Assembly (NCBI GenBank): GCA_026770585.1
Contig: MU646574.1
Span: 467,700 to 481,475 of the forward strand
Direction: 5' to 3'
Length of the DNA: 13,776 bases
Origin: Baffinella frigidus
Taxonomy: Eukaryota; Cryptophyceae; Cryptomonadales; Baffinellaceae
Both the position numbers and the translations under genes were made by a program. Under the pieces are notes generated by a model. That model was not told where the DNA came from. It made no database searches and was given only the letters and a program-made list of their open reading frames with translations. Of the stretch, positions 1 to 6,478 are shown piece by piece. Position 1 is the stretch's first letter; each line of letters opens with the position of its first letter.

Positions 1-230
1 GAATACAGCGCCAGACGGTCTCGGTTTTGGACCTGCGTTGGTAGGGGTTGGAGTTAGGGGTAAGGTGTTGGGGTTTAGTGGGTAGGGGTGAGGGGTTCGG
101 GGTTTAGGGGTAAGGTGTTGGGGTTTAGTGGGTAGGGGTGAGGGGGTCGGGGTTGGGATTCAGGGGTAAGGAGTTTTGGGTGGGGGGTAGTGGTTGGGGG
201 TTGGGTGCAGCATCCATGAGAGAAGTAAGG
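1..230. repeat. G-rich telomere-like tract with a 50-base tandem duplication
   Basis: The + strand is strongly G-rich, with many GGGTTTAG, GGGTAGGGG and GGGGTAAGG words that resemble degenerate TTTAGGG telomeric repeats. Bases 54-103 and 104-153 are a near-perfect 50-base tandem duplication (one visible difference, in the GGGGTTCGG/GGGGGTCGG part). The copy decays after 154. No gene is visible. Open frames crossing this tract are low-complexity artefacts. Confidence 0.7.
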
Positions 231-294
231 CAATCGAGATGGGTGCGGTTCTGTGTGTGCGGAATGGTGGAAGGTTTCGTCTTCGTGTATGTGT

Positions 295-455
295 CGAGAT
301 GGGTGCGGTGTGTGTATCGAGATGGATGCGTTATGTGTATCAAGATGGGTGCGGTGTGTGTATCGAGATTGGTGCGGTGTGTGTATCGAGATGGGTGCGG
401 TGTATGTGTCAAGATGGGTGCGTTGTGTGTATCGAGATGGGTGAGAGTGTGACGA
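295..455. repeat. 23-base minisatellite (CGAGATGGGTGCGGTGTGTGTAT type)
   Basis: CGAGAT or CAAGAT recurs at 295, 318, 341, 364, 387, 410 and 433, exactly 23 bases apart, giving seven units. Because 23 is not a multiple of three, the array stays open in several frames and produces Cys/Val/Met-rich pseudo-ORFs that are not genes. Related units recur at 765, 788, 809 and 830 (spacing 23, then 21, 21) and around 1011-1055. Confidence 0.9.
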
Positions 456-533
456 TGCGTGCAGAATTGTGGATCACTCGCCCGGTCGCACCAGGAAGAA
501 AGTGATGCACGGGTCTATCTCGATGCGTGCGTG

Positions 534-535
<2 letters not shown>

Positions 536-570
<35 letters not shown>

Positions 571-578
571 TCTCTCTT

Positions 579-619
<41 letters not shown>

Positions 620-621
620 CG

Positions 622-653
<32 letters not shown>

Positions 654-654
654 T
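536..654. repeat. (CT)n microsatellite with interruptions
   Basis: About 119 bases of CT dinucleotide repeat are broken by a few CCC, TTG and CGC interruptions. The Leu/Ser and Arg/Glu open frames here are artefacts of the dinucleotide repeat. Confidence 0.95.
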
Positions 655-683
655 CCACCAATCCTCGGGAGGATTGGTGGAAG
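652..683. repeat. Perfect 15-base inverted repeat at the edge of the CT tract
   Basis: Left arm 652-666 (CTTCCACCAATCCTC) and right arm 669-683 are perfect reverse complements around a 2-base loop GG. The right arm contains GGTGGAAGG, part of a phrase (GGTGGAAGGTTTCGTC) that recurs near 267, 677, 1145 and 1321. The hairpin therefore joins the CT tract to that dispersed repeat family. Confidence 0.85.
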
Positions 684-764
684 GTTTCGTCTTCTCGATA
701 TATACACCCATCACGTTCGTACCGTGTGTCCAAAATGGTTGAAGTTTCGTCTTCGCGCGTGTAT

Positions 765-1055
765 CGAGATGGGTGCGTCGTGCGTATCGAGATGGGTGGG
801 AGTGTTATCGAGATGGGTGAGAGTGTTATCGAGATTCGTTACGGAAGCGTCCAGCCCTGAAACCTGTTTTTGGACCTGAAGCGGATCAAATCGCCTCTAC
901 CTCACCCCCCTTTTTCATTTCGTACCCCCTTTTTAGACCTTTTTGGAGCGTAGAGGCAATTTGAGCCGCTTCAGGGCCCAGCGAAGCGTCCAGAGCTCGA
1001 CGGTTACGAAAATAAGATGGGTGAGAGTGTTATCGAGATGGGTGAGAGTGTTATT
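765..1055. repeat. Outlying minisatellite units around the foldback element
   Basis: CGAGATGGGTG-type units at 765-834 and again at 1011-1055 (GAGAGTGTTATCGAGATGGG) lie on both sides of the foldback element at 835-992. The element therefore appears to sit inside the satellite. Confidence 0.6.
835..992. mobile_element. Foldback element FB, copy 1 (MITE-like)
   Basis: The left arm CTGAAGCGGATCAAATCGCC (about 875-896) is mirrored by the right arm GGCAATTTGAGCCGCTTCAG (about 955-974). Between them is a C/T-rich centre with ACCCCCTTTTT motifs. It starts with TTCGTTACGGAAGCGTCCAG, exactly like the copy at 5501-5669. Its right end differs from that copy: the terminal AAGCGTCCAG is in direct rather than inverted orientation, so the end is rearranged. 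No transposase is present. The superfamily is not assigned. Confidence 0.75.
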
Positions 1056-1056
1056 C

Positions 1057-1178
1057 TGCAGAATTGTGGACCACTAGTCCGGTCACAAACATTTGTAGAT
1101 GGAAAGGGATGAATCGAGATGAGAGTGTTACCGTGTGGGTGGAATGGTGGGAAGGTTTCGACCTCCCACCTCTACCCT
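1057..1178. repeat. Dispersed repeat shared with 256-490
   Basis: GCAGAATTGTGGACCACTAG followed by TCCGGTC near 1057-1083 is a diverged copy of 463-487. The following GTGTGGGTGGAATGGTGG phrase repeats the phrases near 256 and 1304. This looks like a small segmental duplication that brought the satellite and its flank together twice. Confidence 0.55.
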
Positions 1179-1286
1179 CTCACCGTGATCAAATCGAGGA
1201 TGGAGCTCGAGCTCTTTCCTGGCCAGAAAGTTCGAATTCGAACCTTCGGCCGACGGGAAAGGCGTTTGTTGAATGTTACATTTGGT
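1179..1286 (+). pseudogene. Coding shard of unrecognised family U (LTVIKSRM...)
   Basis: Frame 1179-1286 reads LTVIKSRMELELFPGQKVRI and then TFGRRERRLLNVTFG. The same peptide, with conservative changes (E/Q, R/Q, G/S, E/K, L/V), is encoded on the minus strand at about 5373-5481. There is no start codon of its own, and it runs into the dispersed repeat on both sides, so it is a fragment rather than a gene. I do not recognise the family. It is basic and has no membrane segment. DNA identity with the other copy is high, with several silent differences such as CTC/CTT and CTC/CTA. Confidence 0.6.
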
Positions 1287-1393
1287 CCACCTCGGAAGGC
1301 GGTACCGTGTGGGCGGAGTGGTGGAAGGTTTCGTCCTCCCACTTCTGCCACTTGGCTGCCTTCTTCTGCGAACAACAGTCCACAGGACGGTTA

Positions 1394-1555
1394 GATGTAC
1401 ATGATATATAATATATGTACATGATATATAATATGTACATGATATATATATGTACATGATACAGACGTACATGATATATAATATAGATGTACATGATATA
1501 TAATATATGTACATGATATATAATATGTACATGATATATATGTACATATATATGT
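1394..1555. repeat. AT-rich satellite (ATGTACATGATATATAATAT units)
   Basis: About 160 bases of TGTACATGATATATAATAT units of slightly varying length. The phrase CTTCTGCGAACAA with a nearby CGGTTAG flanks it on both sides (about 1361-1392 and 1558-1592), so the satellite appears to have expanded within or beside a duplicated sequence. Tyr/Ile-rich open frames here are artefacts. Confidence 0.85.
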
Positions 1556-1612
1556 ACTTCTTCTGCGAACAAGATGCCCACACCACGGTTAGCGCGCAAT
1601 ATATGTATATAC

Positions 1613-1717
1613 TATCCCTTAAGTGCCCATGCCACCAAATTTGACGGCCAAGAGGTCCTAGGCAGGTCCTAGGGCCCTACGGTAGGGCGTATGAGCCTAC
1701 TGGCCACTTAAGGGATA
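1613..1717. mobile_element. Palindromic element S1, inverted ends TATCCCTTAAGTG
   Basis: A 105-base segment starts TATCCCTTAAGTG and ends with its inverse (CACTTAAGGGATA). The arm further in carries AGGTCCTAGG and CCCTACGGTAGGG, words shared with the T and K element families elsewhere in the window. No coding sequence. Confidence 0.7.
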
Positions 1718-1761
1718 TGATAGATGTACAGACTACGGGGGTGAGAGCGCTATGCAGAGAA

Positions 1762-1853
1762 GTTGACCGCGAAAATAATATTTTGTTGACCGCGAAAATA
1801 ATATAATCCAGTACAGTTGACCGCGAAAATAATATAATCCAGTACAATACTGG
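1762..1853. repeat. Short tandem repeat GTTGACCGCGAAAATAAT plus hairpin
   Basis: GTTGACCGCGAAAATAATAT starts at 1762, 1785 and 1816. The last two copies include ATAATCCAGTACA. The array ends in the perfect hairpin CCAGTA-CAA-TACTGG at 1839-1853. Confidence 0.85.
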
Positions 1854-2487
1854 ATGCCCACACCACGTCTAAAGCGGGAATCACGTCTGTTGGTCACGAA
1901 CACACTGAAACAATGCCAAACGCATATTAGTACCAGCGCCATCAACCTTTGCCGGTGTTTCACTCTTTTCATGATTGATTATTTTCATGAATGTTGGCCT
2001 ACAGATGAGAAAACCGCACCAAATGAACATTTGACTGGGCTAGTGCACTGCCAGACCGGAGATTTTGTTAAAGGCCAAGGTGATGTTGATGCCGGGACGA
2101 TGACTAATCTCGGCATGGCTATGCCGTGTTCGTGTTTTAGCGAATAGTGTGTAACCCGGTCTACCAAGATCATCTGCAATCAGTCAACAGTCCCGGGGGA
2201 GGAAGGGCGAGATGCCCACGGCGGTTGACTAAACCATGAAGGGTGTGTACCGGGACACTGACTAATCCGCGCAGGAGATCTCCGCCACCGCCCATAAGTT
2301 GACAGATTTCGTCGGAGTGGGGTGGGAGTTGACTTTTGCGATTGACCCCCTTCAGGTCTAGCGTGGACTGAACCGGGCAGGGTTTGTACCGGGCCGCGGG
2401 CTAATCCGCGCAGGATCGGTACCAGAAAAAGCACGGATTAGTCAACTGATGTAGTACCAAGAAAAGCAGAGATGAGTCAACTGAAAT
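1854..2487. other. No recognisable gene; short repeats only
   Basis: An open frame at 1854-2147 (97 codons) has no recognisable domain and ends in DNA that recurs at 2851-2915, so I do not call it a gene. GATGCCCACACCACG at 1854 repeats the phrase at 1571. CGGCAT-GGCT-ATGCCG forms a small hairpin at 2111-2126. ACCGGG...CTAATCCGCGCAGGA occurs at 2249-2276 and 2388-2414, and a diverged copy lies at 8442-8469. Confidence 0.5.
2131..2160. other. Unoccupied target site matching the 2916-3103 MITE insertion
   Basis: The phrase CGTGTTTTAGCGAATAGTGT and the following GTAACCCGGT are continuous here. At 2900-3120 the same phrase is split after GCGAATA by the MITE, with the TA repeated on the far side. 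This copy therefore shows the site without the insertion. Confidence 0.85.
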
Positions 2488-2827
2488 GGAAGGGGGCTTT
2501 TCGGGTTTACGGGCTCTTCACAAGTTGACATGCTGGGTGCGTGGTACACATCCGTTAACTTTGGGGCGGAAAAGGAATTTCCTGCATCCACACTGGCTTC
2601 TTCGAAATTAAGTTGAAACCCATAGCAATGGATAAGATTCTGGTACAAATCGTTTAGATGGACTGTATCCGTGAAGCCCCCGGTGGCTGCTAAGTGGGGG
2701 GGGGCTCTCGAAAGGGGGCTTTTCGGGTTCACGGACTATTCACAAGTTGACATGCTGGCTTCGTGGTACAAATCCGTCAACTTTGGGGTGGCAAGGGGCT
2801 TTCCTGCATCCAGACTGGCTTCTTCGC
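2488..2827. repeat. Dispersed repeat family D, two copies (2488-2604, 2710-2827)
   Basis: Two ~117-base copies 222 bases apart share GGGGGCTTTTCGGGTT, CACAAGTTGACATGCTGG, CCGT(T/C)AACTTTGGGG and CTGGCTTCTTCG. Each contains the inverted words AAGTTGAC and GT(T/C)AACTT. Shorter copies lie at 4284-4380, 4905-4985 and 10249-10336. One frame is open in both copies (FTDYSQVDMLASWYKSVNFG at 2731-2790), but differences are not biased to third codon positions and other copies are open in other frames, so coding status is doubtful. Confidence 0.75.
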
Positions 2828-2850
2828 CGCACGCGCCTTCCCCAGAACCT

Positions 2851-2915
2851 GCGTCCGCGTTCGTGTTTTAGCGAATAGTGTGTAACCTGCGTCCGTGTTC
2901 GTGTTTTAGCGAATA
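2851..2915. repeat. 38-base tandem duplication, second copy interrupted by a MITE
   Basis: GCGTCCGCGTTCGTGTTTTA begins at 2851 and its repeat begins at 2889. The first copy is intact (GCGAATAGTGTGTAACCT). The second is broken at GCGAATA by the element at 2916-3103 and resumes as GTGTGTAACCCGG at 3106. Confidence 0.85.
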
Positions 2916-3103
2916 CAGTGGACCTACCCTAACACATACCCGTCGGGGCCGGACTGATTGAGTATGTGTGGAGGGTAGGTATGCGTTATGGTGTCCACCC
3001 TTCAGGCATACTTCCTTGCAGGGGGGAATCGGGGGCCGGCCGAAGGAGTATGTGTGGAGGGTAAGTATGTGTTACGGTAGCCTGTGTTAGGATAGGTGGA
3101 CTG
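2916..3103. mobile_element. Tc1/mariner-type MITE with TA target duplication
   Basis: 188 bases bounded by TA at 2914-2915 and 3104-3105. The left end CAGTGGACCTACCCTAACAC is matched by the inverted right end CAGTCCACCTATCCTAACAC, with 3 differences in 20. The TA target and CAGTG terminus are typical of the Tc1/mariner superfamily (family knowledge). The interior has two related blocks, GAGTATGTGTGGAGGGTA(G/A)GTATG near 2960 and 3050. No transposase frame is present, so it would need one supplied in trans. Intact copies of the target at 2131-2160 and 2851-2888 support the boundaries. Confidence 0.88.
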
Positions 3104-3316
3104 TAGTGTGTAACCCGGTCGTTGAAGAGTGTGAGACGACCTTAAAGAATATGTGTAGTCTCTGTTCCTGCTTCAGAAACAGAACCTAACCTAAAGAAAT
3201 GGAGAGATATATACCCCCGGAGATCAGTGTGTCTCCATGTCTCTTTTGGTCACGGTGTCAATCTTCACGGTTTGCCGAGTGGATAAGGAGAGAGATTATC
3301 TTCTCAGGTTACCACT

Positions 3317-3666
3317 CGAGAACGCTAGAGGGGCCTATTTAAAACCTTCAGGGCTGATTATGATTTTAAATGTTGGGCCGTAAAAGGATGTTAAAGGGCC
3401 GTGTCGAAGAAGAAAAGAATCTTCCAGAATATATTAAAAGAGTTGCGCATGTCAAACAATTAGAGAACCCGTCTTTGTATGCGAAATCCGTGATCATTGT
3501 AAAAACGATCACGGAGTTCGGTTCAGATTGACCAACCTCGTGTCTGTCTTGCACAATGGTTTTGCATGGCTAAAAGGGGAGTTGCCAGCAACGAGGGTCG
3601 GGTCCCGGACGTGACTGGTACAAATCTTAAAACCCCACATTTAAATAGGCCCCTAGAGCGTGCTCG
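3317..3666. mobile_element. 350-base element with 27-base terminal inverted repeats
   Basis: The ends are CGAGAACGCTAGAGGGGCCT plus ATTTAAA on the left, and its inverse on the right starting at 3640. They match at about 24 of 27 positions. The interior is AT-richer than the surroundings and holds a hairpin TCCGTGATC...GATCACGGA (3486-3516) and a 53-codon open frame. A lone 21-base copy of the end lies at 12321-12341. The class is not assigned. Confidence 0.75.
3370..3531 (+). CDS. Small open frame (53 aa) inside an inverted-repeat element, unknown
   Basis: ATG at 3370 to TGA at 3529-3531 encodes a basic peptide containing RVEEEKNLPEYIKRVAHVKQ and LENPSLYAKSVIIVKTI. The composition is unlike the low-complexity frames elsewhere: it is mixed, charged and has no repeats. 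The last third lies over the hairpin at 3486-3516. No domain is recognised and there is no sign of a transposase triad. It could be a relic of the element's own gene, a captured exon, or chance. At 53 codons, chance cannot be excluded. Confidence 0.25.
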   Translation: MLGRKRMLKGRVEEEKNLPEYIKRVAHVKQLENPSLYAKSVIIVKTITEFGSD

Positions 3667-3875
3667 TGTGGTATGAGCCCTGCCAGAAATGGCATTTGGG
3701 GGGGGGCTGCAGAGCGTGCGCGTTGTCTGTTAACACAGGGTCAGCAGATTGTCCTCTCCCACTCCACTGCCAGGACAGAGTTTTGTATGAGTCGACTCAA
3801 GACAAAAATCGATTTTCGAAGTACCTATACTGGGAACCTCGTTTCTAAGACATTAAAACGCAGGTTCGGGAGGCT

Positions 3876-4045
3876 CCACACGAGGCTAAGCAGGTGAACA
3901 GAATAAAACCCGGGGGCTGTACAAGTAGGGCCTATCCACAAGTGATTTATAACCGACCGACCGCTGAGCGGTCGGTACCGTGATCATTTCCCTACAAAAC
4001 TTTAAAAGTCCCTTTTATTCTGTTCGCCTGGGTAGCCTCGTGTGG
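3876..4045. mobile_element. Hairpin element H, copy 1 (ends CCACACGAGGCTA)
   Basis: 170 bases. The left end CCACACGAGGCTAAGCAGGT and the following GAACAGAATAAAA are mirrored by TTTTATTCTGTTCGCCTGGG and TAGCCTCGTGTGG on the right. The centre holds a second, tighter palindrome ACCGACCGCTGAGCGGTCGGT (about 3956-3976). The related copies at 5084-5264 and 6560-6696 keep the outer part but have different central palindromes. Confidence 0.82.
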
Positions 4046-4139
4046 TTCAGCGGACGTTGGCCTTACTAATTGGGGAGGTTCAGGAGAACCTCCCTACGTT
4101 TAGCGAAGAGTCCGTGCCCCCACGTAGAGGGAGACTTTT

Positions 4140-4289
4140 ATGACTGTCTGGCCATGGTTCAGTAGTTGGGGGTTCAGTAGGTTCAGTAGCTGGGGGTTCA
4201 GTAGGTTCAGTAGTTGGGGGTTCAGTAGGTTCAGTAGTCGGGGCAGCAGTTGGGGCACGCACGATAGCCATCTTCATGCGGGTGGTGAG
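4140..4289 (-). pseudogene. Family U shard running into a Thr/Pro/Glu repeat
   Basis: Read on the minus strand from about 4289, the frame gives LTTRMKMAIVRAPT and then PTTEPTEP repeats down to about 4158. The repeat is a 24-base unit (4158-4181, 4182-4205, 4206-4229, partial at 4230) encoding eight residues, so it stays in frame. Such Thr/Pro-rich linkers are typical of extracellular or wall-associated proteins, but no signal peptide or neighbouring domain is visible. RMKMA(N/I)VRAPT also ends the shard at 5265-5499, which links the two. Upstream coding is replaced by repeat family D at 4284 onward. The frame stays open to a stop at 4080. Confidence 0.55.
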
Positions 4290-4380
4290 CGCTGCCTCAC
4301 TCGGGTTGACCGACTATTCCCAAGTTGACATTCCGGCTTCCCGGTACAAATCCGGCAACTTTTGCGCGGAACCGAGCCTG
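4284..4380. repeat. Repeat family D, third copy
   Basis: GCTGCCTCACTCGGGTTGAC, CAAGTTGACATTCCGGC and GGTACAAATCCGGCAACTTT match the copies at 2488-2827, 4905-4985 and 10249-10336. It abuts the family U shard directly. Confidence 0.75.
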
Positions 4381-4546
4381 GGGGGGGCAGATTGGTGCGC
4401 CCAAATAGACTTACACAGATCAGGACTAGGACACGCCCTTAAGAGACTTCCCACCGGACATTTTCGTGCCCCATGGTGCACCTCACAAGCCCCGCCCATA
4501 AACACAAAGATGGAGGTCTCTCTCTAGGGTAGACCTACCGAAGTTA

Positions 4547-4683
4547 ATCTCCATACAAGTGTTAATTTATTGTTTTTCGGCAACGAAAATTACTTCTCGA
4601 TTTGCTCATAAAAGCAATAGTAGAGCATTTGTGTAGTAAATTTCGTTGCGCCAAAAGCAATTAATTAATACTTTTGTGGAGAT
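4547..4683. mobile_element. Hairpin element E1 (ends ATCTCCA, core CAACGAAAATTACT)
   Basis: 137 bases with long inverted arms: ATCTCCATACAAGTGTTAAT on the left, mirrored by TTAATACTTTTGTGGAGAT on the right. Further in lie CAACGAAAATTACT and GTGTAGTAAATTTCGTTG. The left flank is TA and the right flank is GA, consistent with a decayed TA duplication. The second copy (8477-8613) has the same length and about 90% identity. Confidence 0.85.
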
Positions 4684-4708
4684 GAAAATGCATGTTGCGC
4701 GTTGCATG

Positions 4709-4875
4709 TTCATAGGCTAACGTCCTGAAAATGGGGTAGTTGGGCCTACGGCATTGTCTGGGACCTCCTACCGTAGGCCGAGGGATCCTAGGACCAAGAA
4801 GTCTCGGCCTACGGTAGGAGGTCCTAGGCAATACCGTAGGCCTAACTACCCTATTTTCAGGCCGTTAGCCTATTA
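4709..4875. mobile_element. Palindromic element T1 (CCTAGG family)
   Basis: 167 bases with nearly full-length inverted arms: TTCATAGGCTAACGTCCTGA...GGGGTAGTTGGGCCTACGG on the left, and the inverse on the right. The innermost stem is GGACCTCCTACCGTAGGCCG. Direct ATG triplets at 4706-4708 and 4876-4878 fit a 3-base target duplication. Other copies are at 7311-7476, 10448-10613 and, as a half copy, 5721-5783. Confidence 0.85.
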
Positions 4876-4904
4876 ATGTTGCGCCAACCACAGGTTGGGC
4901 ACCT

Positions 4905-4985
4905 AGCTCTGCCTCACTCGGGTCGACCGACTATTCTCAAGTTGACATGTTGGCTTTGCGGTACAAACCTGTCAACTTTGGAGCG
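4905..4985. repeat. Repeat family D, fourth copy
   Basis: GCTCTGCCTCACTCGGGTCG, CTCAAGTTGACATGTTGGC and CTGTCAACTTTGGAGCGGGA match the other family D copies. It abuts the family U shard at 4990 directly. Confidence 0.75.
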
Positions 4986-4989
4986 GGAA

Positions 4990-5075
4990 AGGGCACGGGC
5001 GTTAGCCATCTTCATACGGGTTTCGTCGGTGAGTTTGATGCCCGCAGCAGGGTGGAAGAAGTTGTTCATCATCTT
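4990..5075 (-). pseudogene. Family U shard B (MMNNFFHPAAGIKLTDETRM...)
   Basis: The minus strand encodes MMNNFFHPAAGIKLTDETRM followed by KMANARA. Against the copy at about 5265-5350 there are nine base differences. Eight are silent third-position changes (in His, Pro, Ala, Lys, Thr, Arg and Ala codons, the Ala changes including GCG/GCT and GCC/GCT) and one replaces Val by Ala. This shows the ancestor was translated and selected. The shard is cut by repeat D on one side and, after a few unrelated bases, by element H2 on the other. Confidence 0.65.
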
Positions 5076-5083
5076 CAACATTA

Positions 5084-5264
5084 CACACGAGGCTGATCAA
5101 GCACCCACTTTAAAACCCGGGGAGCTGTACAAATGTAGCAGTGTGTAGTAATTTTCATAGGTTTGGTCACGTGTATCCCCGCTTTTCGGGGAGATACGTG
5201 ACCACCTCCATACAAAACGCCTACAATCGACATTCAAAAAGGGTGCTTGGGTAGCCTCGAGTGG
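5084..5264. mobile_element. Hairpin element H, copy 2
   Basis: Bounded by CACACGAGGCT on the left and GGGTAGCCTCGAGTG on the right. It contains a CCGGGGAGCTGTACAAATGT block like the other H copies. Its central palindrome, GGTCACGTGTATCCCCGCTT and its inverse (5165-5203), is unrelated to that of copy 1 but similar at its base (GGTCACGTG) to copy 3. Confidence 0.78.
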
Positions 5265-5499
5265 GGGCACGGACGTTGGCCATCTTCATGCGGGTTTCGT
5301 CCGTGAGCTTGATGCCCGCCGCGGGATGGAAGAAGTTGTTCATCATCTTGCTCCAGGATTGCGCCTGCACCGAACCAAATCCAACATTCAACACACGCCT
5401 TTTCCTTCGGGAGAAGGTTTGAATTCGAACTTTCTGGCCAGGAAATAGCTCAAGCTGCATCCTCGATTTGATCACGGTGAGCGTGATGCCCTCAGCAGG
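5265..5499 (-). pseudogene. Family U shard A, the longest copy (about 78 codons)
   Basis: The minus strand reads PAEGITLTVIKSRMQLELFP, GQKVRIQTFSRRKRRVLNV, GFGSVQAQSWSKMMNNFFHP and AAGIKLTDETRMKMANVRAP without a stop. The start codon used by the longer open frame lies inside the adjoining foldback element, so no true start is visible. Upstream on the minus strand, after the foldback element, the same peptide VQAQSWSKMMNNFFHP occurs again (5674-5720) and joins in frame to AEGITL if the element is removed. The original protein may therefore have had a repeat of about 58 residues. The protein is basic and soluble-looking. I do not recognise the family. Confidence 0.6.
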
Positions 5500-5500
5500 G

Positions 5501-5669
5501 TTCGTTACGGAAGCGTCCAGCCCTGACTCCTGTTTTTGGACCTGAAGCGGATCAAATCGCCTCCACCTCACCCCCTTTTTTGATTTCGTACCCCCTTTTT
5601 AGACTTTTTTGGAGCGTAGAGGCGATTTGATCCGCTTCAGGAGTTTCAGGGCTGGACGCTTCGCAAACT
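5501..5669. mobile_element. Foldback element FB, copy 2, inserted in a family U exon
   Basis: 169 bases flanked by AGGG at 5497-5500 and 5670-5673 (4-base target duplication). The inverted arms include AAGCGTCCAGCCCTGA, GAAGCGGATCAAATCGCCTC and their inverses. Taking out the element and one AGGG joins AACTTCTTCCACCCT to GCTGAGGGCATC on the minus strand, giving FFHPAEGI. This matches the FFHPAAGI of the uninterrupted copies at 4990-5075 and 5265-5350. No transposase. The superfamily is not assigned. Confidence 0.85.
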
Positions 5670-5673
5670 AGGG

Positions 5674-5720
5674 TGGAAGAAGTTGTTCATCATCTTGCTC
5701 CAGGATTGCGCCTGCAACCC
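5674..5720 (-). pseudogene. Family U shard C (QAQSWSKMMNNFFHP)
   Basis: The minus strand encodes QAQSWSKMMNNFFHP, identical in protein to part of shard A. It is cut by foldback element FB copy 2 on one side and by half of a T element on the other. Confidence 0.6.
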
Positions 5721-5783
5721 GGTAGGAGGTCCTAGGCAATTCCGCAGGCCCAACTACCCCATTTTCAGGCCGTTACCCTATTA
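5721..5783. mobile_element. Half copy of palindromic element T
   Basis: GGTAGGAGGTCCTAGGCAAT, CCAACTACCCCATTTTCAGG and CCGTTACCCTATTA match the right half of T1. The left half is missing. The break lies within the innermost stem, at the start of the right arm. Confidence 0.75.
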
Positions 5784-5968
5784 AAGTCAGCGGGGAGGTT
5801 CAACAGGAGGGAGAGGAAGGTGCAACCCGAAGCGGCTCAAATGAGGGTTTCCGTCTGCCGTAATTTTCAACAGGGATAAAGTTTCAACCGTTATCGCCAT
5901 CTATAATCCATAGGACCCTACGGTAGGCCGTCCGTAGGGACATAGGGTTGTTCCTACGGTAGGCAATC
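5784..5968. other. Spacer with K/T-type CCTACGGTAGG words
   Basis: No gene is visible. GGACCCTACGGTAGGCCG, CCGTAGGGACATAG and TTCCTACGGTAGGC at 5912-5968 match parts of K elements, suggesting a truncated K copy. Confidence 0.5.
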
Positions 5969-6015
5969 TGGGTGGAACAAGTTGTTCATCATCTTGCTCC
6001 AGATTTGCGCCTGAA
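5969..6015 (-). pseudogene. Family U shard D (VQAQIWSKMMNNLFHP)
   Basis: The minus strand encodes VQAQIWSKMMNNLFHP, a fourth copy of the family U segment with S-to-I and F-to-L changes. It is bordered by K-type palindromic DNA on the left and by unrelated ACACGCGTGTTTTCGTC DNA on the right. Confidence 0.55.
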
Positions 6016-6061
6016 CACGCGTGTTTTCGTCCGTCATGTAGACACACGTGTTTCCACACAG

Positions 6062-6197
6062 CGGGCTAGCCACACAGCAGACTTCGAAGGGATTTCGAAT
6101 AACCTCTAAGCGATAGGACCTAGGACCCTACGGTAGGCAATCCGTAGGGACATAGAAAGGGTTCGTACGGATAAGGTAACGGACCCTTCGAAGCACC
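6062..6197. mobile_element. Palindromic element K, copy 1 (right end cut)
   Basis: CCACACAGCAGACTTCGAAG, ATTTCGAATAACCTCTAAGC, GGACCCTACGGTAGGC and ACGGATAAGGTAACGG appear in the same order, reverse-complemented, at 10662-10822. The CCACACAG end is lost on the right, where the element runs into the family V shard at 6194. Confidence 0.7.
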
Positions 6198-6478
6198 TTC
6201 TTGGTCATGGGGGACGTCTTCCGCTCGGCGCATTACCAAGACCTGCTAAGCCCTTCTAAACCCGTATACGCCCTTTTAAACCCTTCTACGCCCTTCTAAA
6301 CCCTTCTACGCCCTTCTAAGCACCTTCTTGGTCATCGGGAACGTCTTCCGCTCGGCGCATTGCTAAGACCTACTACGCCCTTCTAGACACTTCTACGCCC
6401 TTCTACGCCCTTCTACGCCCTTCTAAACCCTTATACACCCTTCTAAACCCTTCTAAACCCTTATACGCCCTTCTAAGC
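6194..6478. repeat. 10-base satellite alternating with family V shards
   Basis: CCCTTCTACG and CCCTTCTAAA decamers (with CCCTTATACG variants) fill about 6248-6318 and 6371-6476. Each block is preceded by a copy of ACCTTCTTGGTCAT...GTCTTCCGCTCGGCGCAT (6195 and 6322) and followed by the next copy, making a higher-order repeat. The first two shards read TFLVMGDVFRSAHYQD and TFLVIGNVFRSAHC and then a stop. The satellite may have grown from the similar CTAAGCACCTTCTT start of the shard. Confidence 0.75.

Noticed and set aside
125-505. Several open frames of 60-104 codons on both strands
   Set aside because: They translate the G-rich tract and the 23-base minisatellite; a unit length not divisible by three keeps several frames open.
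409-879. Leu/Ser-rich and Arg/Glu-rich proteins across 536-654
   Set aside because: Pure products of the CT dinucleotide tract.
1128-1599. 152-codon and 107-codon minus-strand frames rich in Tyr and Ile
   Set aside because: They translate the AT-rich TGTACATGATATATAAT satellite; the rest overlaps a coding shard on the other strand.
5165-5203. GC-rich hairpin GGTCACGTG...CACGTGACC as a transcription terminator or tRNA-like RNA
   Set aside because: It is the apex of element H2, there is no gene upstream to terminate, and no tRNA cloverleaf can be drawn around it.
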